From: Lingula anatina
Taxonomy: Eukaryota; Brachiopoda; Lingulata; Lingulida; Lingulidae
NCBI RefSeq assembly: GCF_001039355.2
Contig: NW_019775485.1
Coordinates: 70,119 to 134,118 of the forward strand
Direction of reading: 5' to 3'
Length of the DNA stretch: 64,000 bases
The notes under the pieces: generated by a model
Databases searched by the model: none
Seen by the model: only the letters and a program-made list of their open reading frames with translations
What the model was told of the DNA's origin: nothing
Part shown: one piece after another, positions 13,080 to 25,653 of the stretch
Layout: each line of letters starts with the position of its first letter
Numbering within the stretch: position 1 is the first letter of the stretch
Program-made: the position numbers and the translations under genes

Positions 13080-16000
13080 GCTAAGTCTACCTGTTCTACT
13101 AGGAGCTGATAAAAATAATCATAGCGGTTGATTTTCGTGTTCAATAGTTGACAGGTGTCCACCTTGGTTGCTTCTTGAATTTACGGCTTGGCAGATTCCC
13201 AACTTGGTTTTAATAAATGCAAATAATATGCCAGTTAAAACTCATAATAAAACAAGTTCTATGGGTATTGAACGGCAGGGTGAGTCCAAGGGTACTGATA
13301 TCATCACTGTATCATCACTGATTAATAGGTACCCATACCTAGATCAACCTAGCAGGAACGACCCATCTCCGAGATAAAAACAATTTAGCGAGGAACTGGG
13401 TCGACCCTTTAGATCGATCTAAGTATGGGAATGGGGTCATGGATTAACTTAATATCCAGCAGGTAAACACCTGGACTGGCTTATACATTTCAGATGAGAC
13501 ATTCGACGGCAGCGATCAAACCAGGGTTGTCTTGGATGGTGGTGCATCAACTCGCACAGACATCATACATTATCTGGCCTCCAGCTCCCCTGGCGGTGTT
13601 ATTAGGTACTAGTAAATCTGTTTTGCTTTAACGTACAATGTTCAAGATGCCGTAACGTAAAATAATTTCTTTCAAACAAAGGGATCAAAATATAATATTG
13701 AGTTCGTCATAAATCATTTACAAAGTATACATTTATCGCTTCTACTCTCTGTACGGCCCGATTTTATTTTTCTATAGCTTTGCAGTATACTTGATAAGAA
13801 TTATACCATGATGCGGGTTCGTATTCGATTTGTTTTAGATCTGGTGATTGGAAACTAATTATTGGCAAAAGTCGTCAAGTCGGTTGGGATGAGGACCCCT
13901 TTGATAACCCCACGGCCACTAAAGGGTCATCCAAGGACAGACGTCAAGCAGGTGAGTACCCAGATGTAGAAAGGTCAATTAAATCAATATATACCTGTAT
14001 TTGGGCAAGCTGCACTACAACCTGTAATACGAATGTCACCGTAAATAAAAGTCCCATCTAAGCTCCGATGTAAATGCTTATTCACCTAGATTAAGGCGGC
14101 AAGAAAACAGATGCAACGGTTCAAGACGTACACTTTTTCTTTGTTCTTATTTCCCTTCATTTAAGACCATTGGATACGGCTACATACATGAATGAAATTA
14201 ATACATAAGAATAGGAAATAAAACGCAGTATATATTGTTTATACCGTAAAAAATTGTTTGTAAATGTTTATAATCGTCAAAAATATTTACCCCAGGTTAA
14301 AGTGACAGAATCTAGGTATAAGTACGCTTCGTTGCTTTTTCGATATTGGTATGAGAAATGAGCCATAACAGTAAAGTCATTTAGAAACATCTTGTTCAAG
14401 TCCCGTCTATTAAGACAAATCTAGAACCCAGCACAGATATATACCATGATAACGTTAACCCCAATGGTTTGATCATCTTTATATGAGGAAACGAGAAAAT
14501 GTTGATAAAAGACGGTCACTGATCTTTATGTTCATGCATTAAACAATTTGTTTTTATCTCGTTTAATTTCAAGGTTGTAAGACGTTCGCCTTTAACGTCA
14601 TTATGTAAGGTAACTCAACTACACTTCCTGCCCGATAGACCATGCAATATTCAGCTTTTGTGTCTGAAATAGAGAGCGGGATAATATTACACACAAAGTA
14701 CACTGTTGCTCGAATGGTGTCACAGCTAATATAATAAATTCTATTTAATACGGAGCTGCATCATTGCTGATGCGAAATGTTCAATCGCTGGACATGAAAA
14801 AGAAATAATGGGTTTTCAGTGTCTTCAATATGAGTCTTGTAAATGGGCTTTTTTAATACAAATTTTATTAAATCAAAATTACAAATAAATCTCCAAATTA
14901 AAATCAATTACAAAGGTTCAGATTTGTGGTAGTTAATATATTTACACCTTTTAATTGCACGCATCCCTACAAGGCCAAGGTAGACCTGCGACGGGAGGAG
15001 ATAGAATTCAACTGTATAACATTAAAGGTGAGGAGCGGCATGCATTTTAACCCCCTTTACACTGTACGGCGTCCTCTCTGCCCCCCCCCCCCCCAAGTAC
15101 GGCCCCGTTTATCAGTAAAAAAGGCCTGGGAGTTGTACTCATATTATTATTATACCTCACATAAAAAAGTGCCATTTTCCATCCTGATATAATCTTATAA
15201 TTATGTATTATTTTCTCTTATAAAATCTTTCTCTTAAAATGAATAAGTGAACAATACTTAATCTGATAAATTTCATTGATATTCTGTATGTACTCAAATG
15301 CACTACAAGTATTTATGACAGCAGATGTGTTAATTAAGAGCGAGTATATGAAGGGATTGGATGGTTTTAATGAACTTGACTAGTAATGGATTTCAATCTT
15401 TTTTGTTCTCATTGATTGACTCTGGTTTCAATTATACATTTTGCAACAGTTATTTTAAACACCCAAGTTCACTTTGCTGAAACAGCTACCGGGTTTTCGA
15501 GGCACGCTGAAAAGTTTGTGTGACAAAGATTGAGCCAGTGAGTTAGTTAACACCTATGTGCATTCCGATCTTAGGTGAGCAAAGCAAGATGTTATTTAAA
15601 CACTACAATCATTTTCCAAATACAGCTAAATGCTAAATCTGTTAAAACTTGGGAAAAAAACGATCTATATTTGAGATAGTGCAGAGAGAAATACGTGAAG
15701 CATACATGAGAGAAATTGGAAGACTAAGCAATTATCAATTTTAGGAATAGAATCTCATAAATAATGCCAAATTTAACATTTAAAAATATAAGATATTATA
15801 AGCTGCGAAATTGAACGTGGATATTTGGGAGAAAAAAGGTTTGCATTTGGTGTTTTTGGCCAAGTTCTAACACTACACGCGATAAAAATAGAGTGTTATC
15901 GATTTCTTGTCCGAGTCAATACACCTCCACGCATCCCTAACATGAATGTTCATCTCGATGAAAAAAAACATATTCCCTCATTATTCGCCAGTATGAAGCC

Positions 16001-16357
16001 GTTGTCAATACAGGAGACACTTACACAAAGAAAAATATGATAAAATATAGAAAAAAATATCAGGGAACATCGTAAGATATCAAAAGAAAATAAATTTCAA
16101 TTTATTTGTAAATCTTTTATTTTTCAGAGGACCCGACAGAAAAGTCAAATTTGGCTAGTCAGTATCCCAGCATTGTGAGGCGACTCCGTTCAAAGCTTAT
16201 AACGGCACACAAGACTAAGACAGTCGTTCCGGAAGTTGTGACAACAACCGCCGGTCATCCCCCCATCTTCAAGGGCGTTTGGAGTCCCGGATGGTGCGTC
16301 GGAGGCTCCAATGGAGAAGCGGCAACCCTTGTCAACACTGACCCCGTTGTTGGATAA
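7175..16357 (+). CDS. arylsulfatase (ARSB-like), complete, 15 exons
   Basis: Exons: 7175-7289, 7750-7861, 8075-8126, 8916-9022, 9272-9375, 9673-9740, 10261-10362, 11011-11074, 11806-11903, 12254-12387, 12707-12768, 13494-13605, 13839-13951, 14974-15027 (acceptor could be 6 nt later) and 16128-16357. They give 508 residues in one open frame. A signal peptide ([15 protein letters not shown]) is followed by [11 protein letters not shown] with the two metal-binding aspartates, then [12 protein letters not shown], whose cysteine becomes formylglycine. Next come GKWHLG, the histidine in [13 protein letters not shown] and PLRGRK with the active-site lysine, so all expected catalytic residues are present. 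HLSDWAPTL and the overall order point to the ARSB/I/J branch. Predicted to enter the secretory route and remove sulfate from sulfated glycans in lysosome or outside the cell. The exact substrate cannot be told. It is the downstream member of a head-to-tail tandem; the introns carry foldback repeats and CT microsatellites. Confidence 0.93.
10005..10238. repeat. foldback MITE, family 1 (intron of sulfatase)
   Basis: About 70-bp imperfect terminal inverted repeats: the left arm contains agcaggatcgatctat and ggggattctcgctaaattgcat, and the right arm holds their reverse complements ending in gggaaccc. The centre contains agcttcagttggcg. Related copies lie at 13327, 37701 and 41895. Confidence 0.75.
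10830..10978. repeat. short TIR element, family 2 (cagtgtaa ends)
   Basis: Starts cagtgtaatg..agagagtcc and ends ggactttctgttacactg, its inverted counterpart. A second copy at 56243-56391 shares about 150 bases including cgcttcccattcattt and gcggactttctgttaca. It sits within a sulfatase intron. No transposase is nearby. Confidence 0.7.
11195..11342. repeat. foldback MITE with 19-bp perfect TIR
   Basis: Left ggccccgtatctcgaaagc (11195-11213) is the exact reverse complement of 11324-11342. The inverted homology continues imperfectly inwards. The element lies in the intron between sulfatase exons 8 and 9. Confidence 0.75.
11427..11482. repeat. (CT)n microsatellite
   Basis: About 56 bases of uninterrupted CT within a sulfatase intron. 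Confidence 0.95.
13022..13078. repeat. (CT)n microsatellite
   Basis: About 57 bases of CT in the intron between sulfatase exons 11 and 12, a second long CT run in the same gene. Confidence 0.95.
13327..13438. repeat. short copy of foldback MITE family 1
   Basis: The arms contain acccatacctagatcaacct and its inverted partner agatcgatctaagtatggg, with a caatttagcgag core that resembles the other family members. It is about half the length of the copy at 10005. Confidence 0.55.
15080..15094. repeat. poly-C run
   Basis: About 14 consecutive cytosines in the last intron of the complete sulfatase gene. Confidence 0.8.
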
Positions 16358-17579
16358 CATCTGTTGATGTATCGTTTCAGACGTACCAAAACTTGATGAT
16401 GTACCGTGACGTCGGCAACGTTGTCGTCTGAGATGCCTGAAGTTATAGCTTCTTGTCGTTTTCTTATTCTTGGTTTTGATGCATACCTTTCAGTTTGAAA
16501 GAATATGACTTAGCAGATTTGTTTCTTCAACTTAAAAAATAAATTATGGGGTTAATGAAATAACACCTAAATCTTGATTTTAGCTATTATCTTTTTTCTT
16601 CTTTTTACACAAAAACTGTTTTATCTGATCGTCTTGGATACACGAAACCAATACGATATCCATCACTTTTCACGTTGTATACGTATAGTCTAATAGTATA
16701 CTCTAATAGTATTAGAGAGAAATTCCGTTTTTTTGTGAAGATTTAAAAAAAAATTAATACCAAAACTTTTTATTTAAACTTATTTCACTTATTTTACCAG
16801 CTGTGCATTTGTAATGACATCTCGGTCCATACATATTAAAAGTGTAATTTTATCTACAGGGGGTGACAAAGGCATTGCACCGTTTTGCTTGAAGGTGAAC
16901 AACAGGTGGATTTTTTAGTTTTTTTTAATTAAAATTTTATTGAAATCTGGTTATGTCAAGTTAGTCTTTACTACAGGTGTACAGAAAAATGCAATTGCCC
17001 TTACAAAACGCATGGTGTAATTTCTGCATTCAATTTTGTAGGATAGCCACGCGATCTCAAGGTGATTTCCAAGGTGATAAGTTGTTTTTTCTCATGGCAA
17101 CCCTGGTGTGAATTCTACCACTGACAACAGAGACCGGTCGTTTCGTGGTGGAAGCGGCATCGACCCTCTTGGGTCAACTGCGTTATGAGAAAATAATCGC
17201 CTATGACGTTCATCTTGTATTGATGTATATCCCCTAAACAAGGAAATACACAGTTGCGTCGTGAGATATTTGGAAATTCGGGGCTTGAGCATAATGATAG
17301 GGAAGCGTTATCTAAAACATTGATTGATTAAATATTTAATAAACCTAGGGATATGACTCGTTATTTAAACAACAGTTTAAGTTTTAGACAATCAGTTTTA
17401 TAAGTAAATCCACACAAAATCTATCATAATTTACCAAACAGTATCACTGTGCAACTGATACTACATATACATGGCATAAACATTGCTCTATTTATAACTA
17501 ATAATCTTAATTTTATGATTTTGTCACTTGCATAAATAAATGCTTCTACATTTTAAGGTGTCACTTGGGCTACCGCGAT
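16358..17579. other. 3' flank of the sulfatase; no gene seen
   Basis: An AATAAA at 16538 is the likely sulfatase polyadenylation signal, about 180 bases after the stop. The rest is AT-rich with no coding pattern that I can support. Confidence 0.5.
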
Positions 17580-17693
17580 CCGGCCATAAAGCGGATTTTG
17601 CAGTGGAGAAATCAACCAAAAGTAAAGAAGGTTCTCTATGGAGAGGACAATAATGAACCAAAATTCACCGCAGATGTCTTCCCCTTGCATTAA
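17580..17693 (+). pseudogene. 3' fragment of the glycosyltransferase-like gene family
   Basis: Thirty-seven codons plus TAA match the C-termini of the two complete genes at 25654 and 32191. The conserved blocks here are PAIKRILQWRNQPKVKK, LYGEDNNEPKF and DVFPLH. Similarity continues into the 3' UTR to about 17850 (compare 26780-26910), so this is a duplicated gene end. The homology stops abruptly at the 5' side, where no splice-compatible upstream exon is found. The frame is open, so it might in principle be a 3' exon, but the two complete genes have no intron in their coding region. A truncated duplicate is the best reading. Confidence 0.75.
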
Positions 17694-17850
17694 CTAATGT
17701 ATTGCTGTTGGTTTTGTGTCTTAAGCGTTTAGTGATATCATTAAGTGCCTTCATGTAAATAGCAATATAATGTAACTGTCTTCGACTACATGTACTTGCG
17801 TGCGTCAACAACCGCTTAGTATGTCCTACTAGACAGTAAAAGTTAAAGGG

Positions 17851-19385
17851 ATAGCAACTGTTCATTTTGGCCAAAAATGAATTTTCCCGGGGTAAAGGAC
17901 AATTTTCCCATACTTACCAATGGTTAAATGAATCCTTTGCGACATTCATAGTTAGTCCCTGATATTTTCTAAAGAGTTTAGTTTTTAGTAATATTCTCTT
18001 AGGAGATTATTACAGAAGTAGCCATGGAGATCACGTGATGTGATGGCAAGCACAAAGTCCAGAATAATTGCGTTTTGGTGGTAAAATAGAATTTATTGTA
18101 TTTCTTTGAGTTGTTTACAATGTATTATATGTGAAATATGGATATCATACGAACAGTTGTTATCCCTTCAAAATACCGTACGTATTTCAACGTCCATATT
18201 ATAAATAAGTAATAGAGGAAATCGAATTCTTATTTACAATATGATTAACATATTCAATTATAAGGTGTTTTTTTATAATTATTTATATCAAGGTATACAA
18301 CGATACCACATACACATACCACATACAAGTAGTTGTTTGTGTTCCTTCTGTGCGTGTCTGACAATCTTTTTGTGTAACACATACACACGCACAAGTTAGG
18401 TTGAAGTCTGTACAGTACAGCCTTAGTATTTTCTATGAACTCCTTAAGGGTCTAATGCTTCCGGGAAAGGGGCGTTGTTAGTCATAATTTTGTTCTCCGT
18501 TGTCTAAAGAAATATGTTAAATATGTTAGGGATCCCTTTTTTTTTTTTTTTGTGTTTTTTCGTACAGGTACCAGTGTTAGCACCCTAGTTCAATCAGGCA
18601 TGCCAGTAGTCTATTTTTGTGTTTTTTTCACTTAATTGTTCTATTATAAGGCTTGCGCTTAAATGTAATTAACGTATACTCTCCTACCATAAAGAGTGTC
18701 ACCCCTAACGCAATGCCTAAAGTGATACAAGAAATTCAGCTGAAAAACAGACCGTATTTGCATTAAAGCTAATACGAGTGCCACCAAATTATTTAGTGAC
18801 ATATTTTAATATAAATATCCTAATCAAAACTTCTTGCTGTTCTACATATTGTATGTTGTAACAGCTTGATTGTGCCTTACTTTTTTTGATTTTCATAACA
18901 TATACAAATATCATATAGCTGTACTTGTAGCACTTAAGTTCAGCGCTCTCTGTTAAATCAACAAACGTTCTAAAACACTGTTAGTTATGACAGTTGTCAA
19001 TGTACTTGAAGTTACGGAGAAATATAAATCTTTGGCGCATCTGCAGTAAAGACGACTTGCTGCACAAGTACAATACGATGAAACATGGATGCCTATGGAA
19101 TATTTTACTTGATTCCATTTAAAGAACAAGTGTAAGTCCTCTCCGTACCGAGTTAGGATATTGATTCAGGCAGTAAGGCTATTATATAGAATATGTTGTG
19201 CTGTGTTATTAATTGTCACCCGGTGTCATTGTATGAAAACCAGAGGTACTGGTTCGATGTGTATTTCAAAACACTTGCTGCATGAATCACAACTTTGTTG
19301 AATGTACTGAATAAAAGAAAAGGCGGTCACAAAGGCAAAACATGGAGCTTTTCGATTCCATATAGATTGCTAAATATAAAACTCA
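17851..19385. other. intergenic DNA, no gene seen
   Basis: AT-rich sequence with a poly-T run near 18538-18552. No open frame here resembles a known protein. Confidence 0.4.
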
Positions 19386-19387
19386 TA

Positions 19388-19482
19388 AAATGCAAAAGTC
19401 GTCTAGTACAGGTTGGGTTGAAGACCCTTTTGATAGCCCCCGGGCCCCGTAAGCTTCAGAACAACGTAAGGTATCAGGTGTA
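19388..19482 (+). pseudogene. decayed sulfatase exon 13 duplicate
   Basis: Reading in two frames it recalls sulfatase exon 13 at 13839-13951: KSR, then GWVEDPFDSP (compare [10 protein letters not shown]), then a stop. A one-base shift separates the two parts. About 520 bases further on, 19905-19998 resembles 14400-14480 of the intron after exon 13, the same spacing as in the functional gene. The whole block is therefore a colinear, decayed duplication of exon 13 plus intron. Confidence 0.65.
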
Positions 19483-19803
19483 GGCATGCCAAATAAATTT
19501 ATTCTTGACATACTTAACTAATACGCGCTTCACAGAGAAAACACCCCAATTTACAGCATGCATGTTTATTCCCCTTAATAGCGGAAGAAAGAAATGAAAA
19601 AAAAATGTACAGGAAAAACAAACATAAAAATATAATAGAAGAAAATAAAACGAAGTCGAAATAGATGGATAAAAATAGAAAATATACAAAAAGTCCTTTA
19701 TCTCATGTATAATTCACATGATCTAGAGTTGTGGGAAATGTGTATTTCGTAGTCTATACAATATTTGTCTTTCCCCCACTACCTCCTGTGCCATTCAGGT
19801 GAC

Positions 19804-19805
<2 letters not shown>

Positions 19806-19860
<55 letters not shown>

Positions 19861-19861
19861 G
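19806..19861. repeat. (GT)n(GA)n compound microsatellite
   Basis: A GT run switches directly to a GA run. Confidence 0.95.
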
Positions 19862-20055
19862 ATAGTGAAGTCATGAGTTATAAAAGAAACACTATACAGA
19901 GGCAACTTACACAAGTCCCGGCTACTACACATACCTGGGAAGTAGGACCCAAGACAGGCGGTTGCTATAGCGTTAATCCCAATGATTTGATCATAGCAGG
20001 TTGGGGAATTAGAAAACTTTGTTAAAAAAGGCACCAGATGCCGACCAGTGGTTTT

Positions 20056-20223
20056 CAGGGGCGGATCCAAAGATATTTTCTGACAGTCTTCCAAATTATC
20101 TTTGTTGATCCATCCTCCATTTTTGACCGTCTTCCGACAGAAAACATTAGATGCCTGACAATGTAAACTTGAAAATCTGACCGTCTTCCGGAAGACCCAG
20201 AAGACGGCCTAAATCCGCCCCTG
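20056..20223. mobile_element. hAT-type MITE, copy 1
   Basis: Begins caggggcggatcc and ends aaatccgcccctg, inverted ends of the caggggcggat type typical of hAT elements (family knowledge). Internal words such as gaccgtcttccg recur inverted. A second copy in opposite orientation lies at 54972-55126. It carries no transposase. Confidence 0.75.
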
Positions 20224-20454
20224 CTTTTGTATTCATGAATTTAGTAACACGTTTGTTCCGTCTTGTTTAAATACAAGATAGTAACACGTTCGGCCGCAGG
20301 TAAAACATCGTTAAGGCAACTCCGAATAATAATATTTACACTATTCCGATTCAGTTGACCGTGTATTATTCACCTTTTGTGCCAGCAAGATCGCACGGGG
20401 TGAGAGTATGCAAAAGTTTGAACGCTATGGTTCATGCAAATAATAAAAAATCTC

Positions 20455-21500
20455 TTTGTCCTGTCTAGGTCATATTATCGCATTCCATTTTTTACATTTC
20501 AATGCACTTTACAAATAATTAAAAAAAAGTCTAAAAATAAGAATACTAAAATACTTTAACATTTACTGATAAAATTAATTAAAGAAAGCAGAGAAAATTT
20601 ATTGATATAACTTTAAAATACTACTAAAATTAACCCAAGCTCACTCTTAATAAATGATAAACAACTAAAAGGTTTAAAGGAACACTAACCATAAAATTCT
20701 TTAAAAAGATGAGTTTTAAGACAGGCTTTAAAAGTATTATAGTCACTTTCAGCTCTGATACTAAAAGGCAATTTGTTCCACAATTTTGGAGCATAAACAG
20801 TAAAAGCCCGGTCTCCATAGAATTTGTTGCATTTTCTGTCTATTTCACAGTGATTGAGTATAAAATTGTTTTCAAAAGAGTTTCTTGTTAACCTGCGTGG
20901 TTCAGATGACTGAATAAGATGTGCAATATAACCAGGTGTGTTTTCTTTAAAAGCTCTAAAAATTATGCACAACACTTTGAATAAAATTCTTTGTTTGATT
21001 GGCATTTGATTGGAGTGATATAGGCCCTAATCCAAGCTCTGGTTCCTTATCTTTTTAACTAATCTGGCCGCTGAATTTTGAATCAATTGGATTTTTTTCA
21101 ATTTGCTGTCACTCACCCCAAAAAGAATGTTGCAATAATCTAGTTTTGATGTAATAAAAGCATGAACTAATTTTGTAGTTGTTTCTATATTTAGTAAATT
21201 CCGAATCTTCCCTATTCTCCACAGTGAAAAAGATGCCGACTTACAAACATTGTCTATAGGCCTATGCTTGTCAAAGATCCCAGCTGAATCAAAAAACACA
21301 CCTAGATTTCTCGCACTGACAGATGCTTTCACAGACACATTGCCAATGCGAACATTAGTGTTAGTAGCACAGTCCTTTCTATCTTTAAATTTAGATGAAA
21401 ACCAGATTATTTCCGTTTTAGTGTCATTTAAAGCTGGCATTTAGAGCCAGCTTATTTGAAAGCATCCACACCCGGATCTCATCAATACATTTCTCTAACT
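20455..21500 (-). mobile_element. 5'-truncated non-LTR retrotransposon (RT C-terminus)
   Basis: On the minus strand, 21440-21027 encodes LNDTKTEIIWF, then SARNLGVFFD, HAFITSKLDYCNILF and QNSAARLV, the classic end of LINE reverse transcriptase. 21005-20685 continues with PIKQRILFK, GDRAFTVYAPKLWNKLP and ACLKTHLF, a C-terminal block of CR1/L2-like elements. The two parts are in different frames, and a short duplicated segment near 21430-21455 breaks the reading upstream. This is a dead 5'-truncated copy; the upstream RT motifs and any endonuclease are missing. The clade cannot be fixed from this fragment. Confidence 0.85.
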
Positions 21501-21514
21501 AACGGACAAATAAG

Positions 21515-21515
<1 letters not shown>

Positions 21516-21547
<32 letters not shown>
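21516..21547. repeat. poly-A run
   Basis: About 30 consecutive A on the plus strand beside the 5'-truncated end of the minus-strand LINE. Its side and orientation do not fit that LINE's own tail, so it may belong to another insertion. Confidence 0.85.
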
Positions 21548-21549
<2 letters not shown>

Positions 21550-23320
21550 AGGCCTATAGGGCCTATACAGTGACAAAAATTACATTGAGGAAAACATTGC
21601 TTAAAATGGCAACATATCAATGTTTTCTTGTGGTTAATCAGCTACATTACTATTTATTTAAAAGCGACACGTGGAAATTGCGCGACTTAGACGCAAGGGG
21701 TTCCCGTCAAGGTGAGTTCTAGGCCTACATATGCAATGTGAATTGCTATTTTTTTTAAAGTTGAACACATGGAATCCTACTGTAAGACTGGGTTCCCATG
21801 TCTAGATCGAAGTTTACTATGAATTACATAATGATGTTTTCCTGGAAAATAACATGATGATGCCCAAATTCTTTTCGACTGTAGATTTGCATGGTGGATT
21901 GTAGGCCCTACTTTGAGATATAGCTATAGGGCCCTATAAAATTAGAAGTGTAGGCCTATAATTGAAGATTTTAATTATAATTTTAATTTTAATTTAAAAA
22001 CATGCATCCCGTATACTTATCAAATGAGTCTTGGCAGGTGCTCGCGCTGGTAAACTGCTTTCGTATCATTATTCAGACTTGCCAAAAATTTAAGTAGGCC
22101 TAAATCTAATGACCAAACTAATGTAAATGAGTCGGGGTAGGTCACACAGTGCACAAACAAAACTACATGTATGATACATTGTATATTATAACTTGCAACT
22201 TAGATAGTTGGGAGGAAGGCATACACTTTTGACGAAAAAACGTATAAAGTATAACTTCCGACTTCTGTTGAAAATCTATACCTACCGCATTATAATCTTC
22301 AAATATAGTTTACATATGTGGGTCAGATATTTTCGCAAGTTTTGGTGCACTTCGAAACTAGCCACACAATTCACTCCACCTGTCCACCCTCGTGATAAAA
22401 TTGTGGGGTTTCCAATGAAAATAGGTCAGGCGAATTTTCGCAAAACGAGAGACATAATTGCTGCTTCGGTATTAAATTTAAGTTATATATTGTTATTATT
22501 TCATGCAATCATTGCCCCAATACACTGAAATGCTTATTTGTGATCACACTGAACTTAAGAAATGTATAATTTGAAGGCCCATTCCGCATGTCACATGATT
22601 TGTGTCACATGATATTTTACTAACCAAACCAGTTCAAGGTCAGTAGTTTGCTGCTTGGAGGGAAGTGTGGATCATAGAACCGTATGTGAAATTTAAGGTT
22701 AGTACGAAACTTTTTTGAGTGAATTAGGGTGTTTATTTGCTTGAAGGACGGCAAAAATGGCTGTTTTATTAGCTGGTGCTGCGCGGGAGTAAATTTGCGC
22801 TGATTTTGACAACTTCCCAGATTTTCCGTCGAGACTGACAAACCAAAGAGTGCGAGATTTTGCTTTAAAAATTGAAAACATTCATACATTAGCAATCAGT
22901 TTTAGCAATTTAAGAGAATTTTATATTTGTAAATAAATTTCTCGCATTATAGTCCCCCCCCCCCCTTCCCAGGCATATGCGTTTTTGGTTTTGTAAAAAA
23001 TCCCGTTCTCTGTATTTAGGGCACGACGAAGAAACAAACATGAACAATTTTAATAGAGCACAGGATTAATAAAATGCGCATGCGCGAAAAGTGCGCTGTT
23101 AGAAATAAACAAGTTGGTATTGAAGTATTGACAAAGCCTGCTGGTGTTTACCGTCTGGTTGATTTTATTTACTAGTAATTTGCTCTCTGTTGTCTTTTTG
23201 AAAATTTATTTTAGAAATGTTCTATTGATTTTGTTTTAAAAAGTAAATCCATCGGACTTCCTTAGAATAACATTTATTTTACCTTCAATACAAGGGGATT
23301 CCCATATAGTACTTATAATG
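21548..23320. other. intergenic DNA, no gene seen
   Basis: AT-rich with scattered taggccta words. A gggttcccatgtctagatcgaag piece at about 21789 resembles one end of foldback family 1. A poly-C run lies near 22954. No coding pattern is seen. Confidence 0.45.
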
Positions 23321-24961
23321 TACAGACTTGACATTTAATATGGAATATTTTTTTCGAAATAATTTTTTATCAGTTTTTTCTTATTTTGCTGACTGATAAA
23401 TGAAAATAAGGATTAATATCGTGTTTTAATAACTTTAAATTATCTCTTTGATGTCATTGTGACATCAGTTCATTAATGGAATTCGCCAGAGAAGCAAACA
23501 AAAACACATTGCCTGTTCTATGTCATACGACTCCCATTGAAAGAGATATTTTGGATCTCCATATTTTCCAAATTATCGTCTGTAAAAGGGTAATACGCTC
23601 CACAAAAGACCCTCATGTCAGTTGCTAGTCACAGTAATGCTCGATGTTACGCCTGGCCTCTTCGTGGCTGTTGCCAGCGCTCTCAAGCGGCAAGGCATTT
23701 CTTGGGGGTAGGTTTTTAGAGTTCAATCTGGAATAGCATTCCAGGCATCGGTCTAAAATTGTCCAATCTGGTCCAGTTTTGTTGTAGGACATGTAGGCAG
23801 TTGATTGGTGAATAATGGTCTACCGAAATATTGTCTATGTGGTTCAAATGTGGCGATTTTGATGACCAGGGTAGCTGCTCATTCCCTTGGTTCTGTAAGT
23901 TATCTGCTATTAAAAGTGCTCTGTGTGAACCATCAACCTCATCGTGCAACTTAGACTTGTTCCTAAGGTGCCCCCTATCAAATGATAGTCAAGTGGTTCC
24001 GAGATTATTCCTTTATTTGATCTGGTTCAGGTTTTCGTCGATGACTACCATTGGTGTTTTGGCACCAATGTGGAATCTACTCCAAATATTGACGCTGTCA
24101 ATCACCCTTGTCACTTTAGACCCTTCCGGATATCTGTAAACTCTGTTTTGACTAATTGGGCGGTACAGGTGAAATCTGACCTCAATAAAGAAAGCCACGC
24201 AGTTTCAGTGTTCTACCCAGAATCGTTCATGGCCCCCAATTCATTAGAGAAACAGACGACGATGTTTTGCTGTATACAGTGGGTACCTCGGAGGTCATTT
24301 GGTGTTCTTACCTGCTAAAACCAGTTTGGTGTTCGCTAAGGGCTTTGAAAAATGCATTTTAGTGGCAATTTACCCCTCGTTCTGAACGGACTAAGTGTTT
24401 TTTGTTTAGTTGCAGCAGCGTATCCCGAAAGACAGTGGGTCCTGTACCCTGTAGGTAAAATTTTGATACATTGGGGGTGACCTCTGTGTAGGTACATCAG
24501 TCTGGGCATTACTCTATAAAACTGTGGGGACCGTTCCGTTTGGCGCTATGATCTGTCTGGTTATGTCTGTCTTTTTCGCGCCATTCTGCCTTAGATTAAC
24601 AAATTTGTAATGCACTACTTGACTCATCTTACGCACTGCAAAACTGACCGCTTGCATGCAAAATTTCAAATTCTTCTATGCAGTAGTTGCCGAAATATGG
24701 ATACTTTTTTGACAGAACCAAGCTTTGCCTAAGCCAAGCTTTGATCAGCCCAAAGGAACACTACCCAATTACATCACTGCACATTACATAATGCAGCAGC
24801 GCTACAGGCATGAAAGTCAGTTAATTGGTAGTGACACACCTGACTGCACACTTTTACATTCACAAATCTTATATGAGATTGGAGTTATTTGAAAAAAGAA
24901 CGTATTTTTACCTAGGTATACCTTCGAAACTGAAATATTCCATATTAATGTCAAGTCTGTA
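23321..24961 (-). mobile_element. Tc1/mariner-like element, copy 1, defective
   Basis: The ends are perfect mirror images: tacagacttgacatttaata at the left and attaatgtcaagtctgta at the right, with TA at both outer edges as expected for Tc1/mariner target sites. The minus strand encodes broken pieces of a transposase: HIGAKTPMVVIDENLN (compare the GKTPLVVIDGNLN motif of Tc1 proteins) and LPWSSKSPHLNHIDN, a decayed form of the W/P-SPDLNPIE catalytic motif. Frames are interrupted and the last catalytic position region is altered, so the element is inactive. It is 1641 bases, the usual size for the family. Confidence 0.85.
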
Positions 24962-25653
24962 TATGTGGCCCCAATGGGGATTTTTCACCCCTCCCCCACT
25001 CTTGATAAATAAAATGCTCCATGTGGCAGATTGAAAATGACATTGCAAAAAGCATTTAAAATCGTAGGAAGGTCAATTGCAGATAATGCTGCGAGGATAT
25101 TCTTTTTCGAGGGCGAACTCAGCCAATATAAAATTTTTAACGTCTTCCGGTTTTGGAGCGCCTGTTCTAATTTTTGAAAGCGTGGCAATGGAACCAAACA
25201 ATACGATAAATTTGTAATCACGTAAAATTGATATTTTTAAATAAAGGTCACAGCAAGGCGTACATCAATAGGCGACTCGTTTATTATTGTTATGTTCAGT
25301 AATAATTAATATAAAATATTCGATATAATAACTTCTTCTTTTCGGCCTTTTTATTAGCTTAATTGATTTGTTTCAGTATTTGGAGATTAAAAGAACACAA
25401 AAGTTGTCTGTTTTCATATCGAGGCACCACGTATTGTTCGTGTGCTTTTTAATAGGCATTCAAATAAAGTATTATCGTTAAGGACTAAAACTGAACAATT
25501 ATTTGGGCTATATTAGCATGGGGAATTTGGAAAGAGTTATCTTGGCTATTGTAAACGTCCAAATTTACACTTGCATAGATGAATACCTTCTTTAAAATCC
25601 ATCACATTTTAAGAAGAGCACATGTTTTGCAGGCGAATTTAGAAACCAGGGCA
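24962..25653. other. 5' region of glycosyltransferase-like gene 1
   Basis: No conserved coding sequence is seen. A ttttgcag word at 25624-25631, just before the start codon, is shared with the second complete gene and may be a 3' splice site of a 5' UTR intron. Confidence 0.4.

Noticed and set aside
19765-20094. Open frames across the GT/GA repeat
   Set aside because: They mainly translate the microsatellite into VCVC/RERE or THTH runs; there is no coding evidence.
21516-21547. Poly-A run as the tail of the adjacent LINE
   Set aside because: The LINE is on the minus strand and this run lies at its 5'-truncated side, so it cannot be its 3' tail.
25579-25653. Upstream in-frame ATG of glycosyltransferase-like gene 1
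   Set aside because: The extra 25 residues are not conserved in the paralog and include an apparent splice acceptor; the later MKT start precedes the membrane anchor in both genes.
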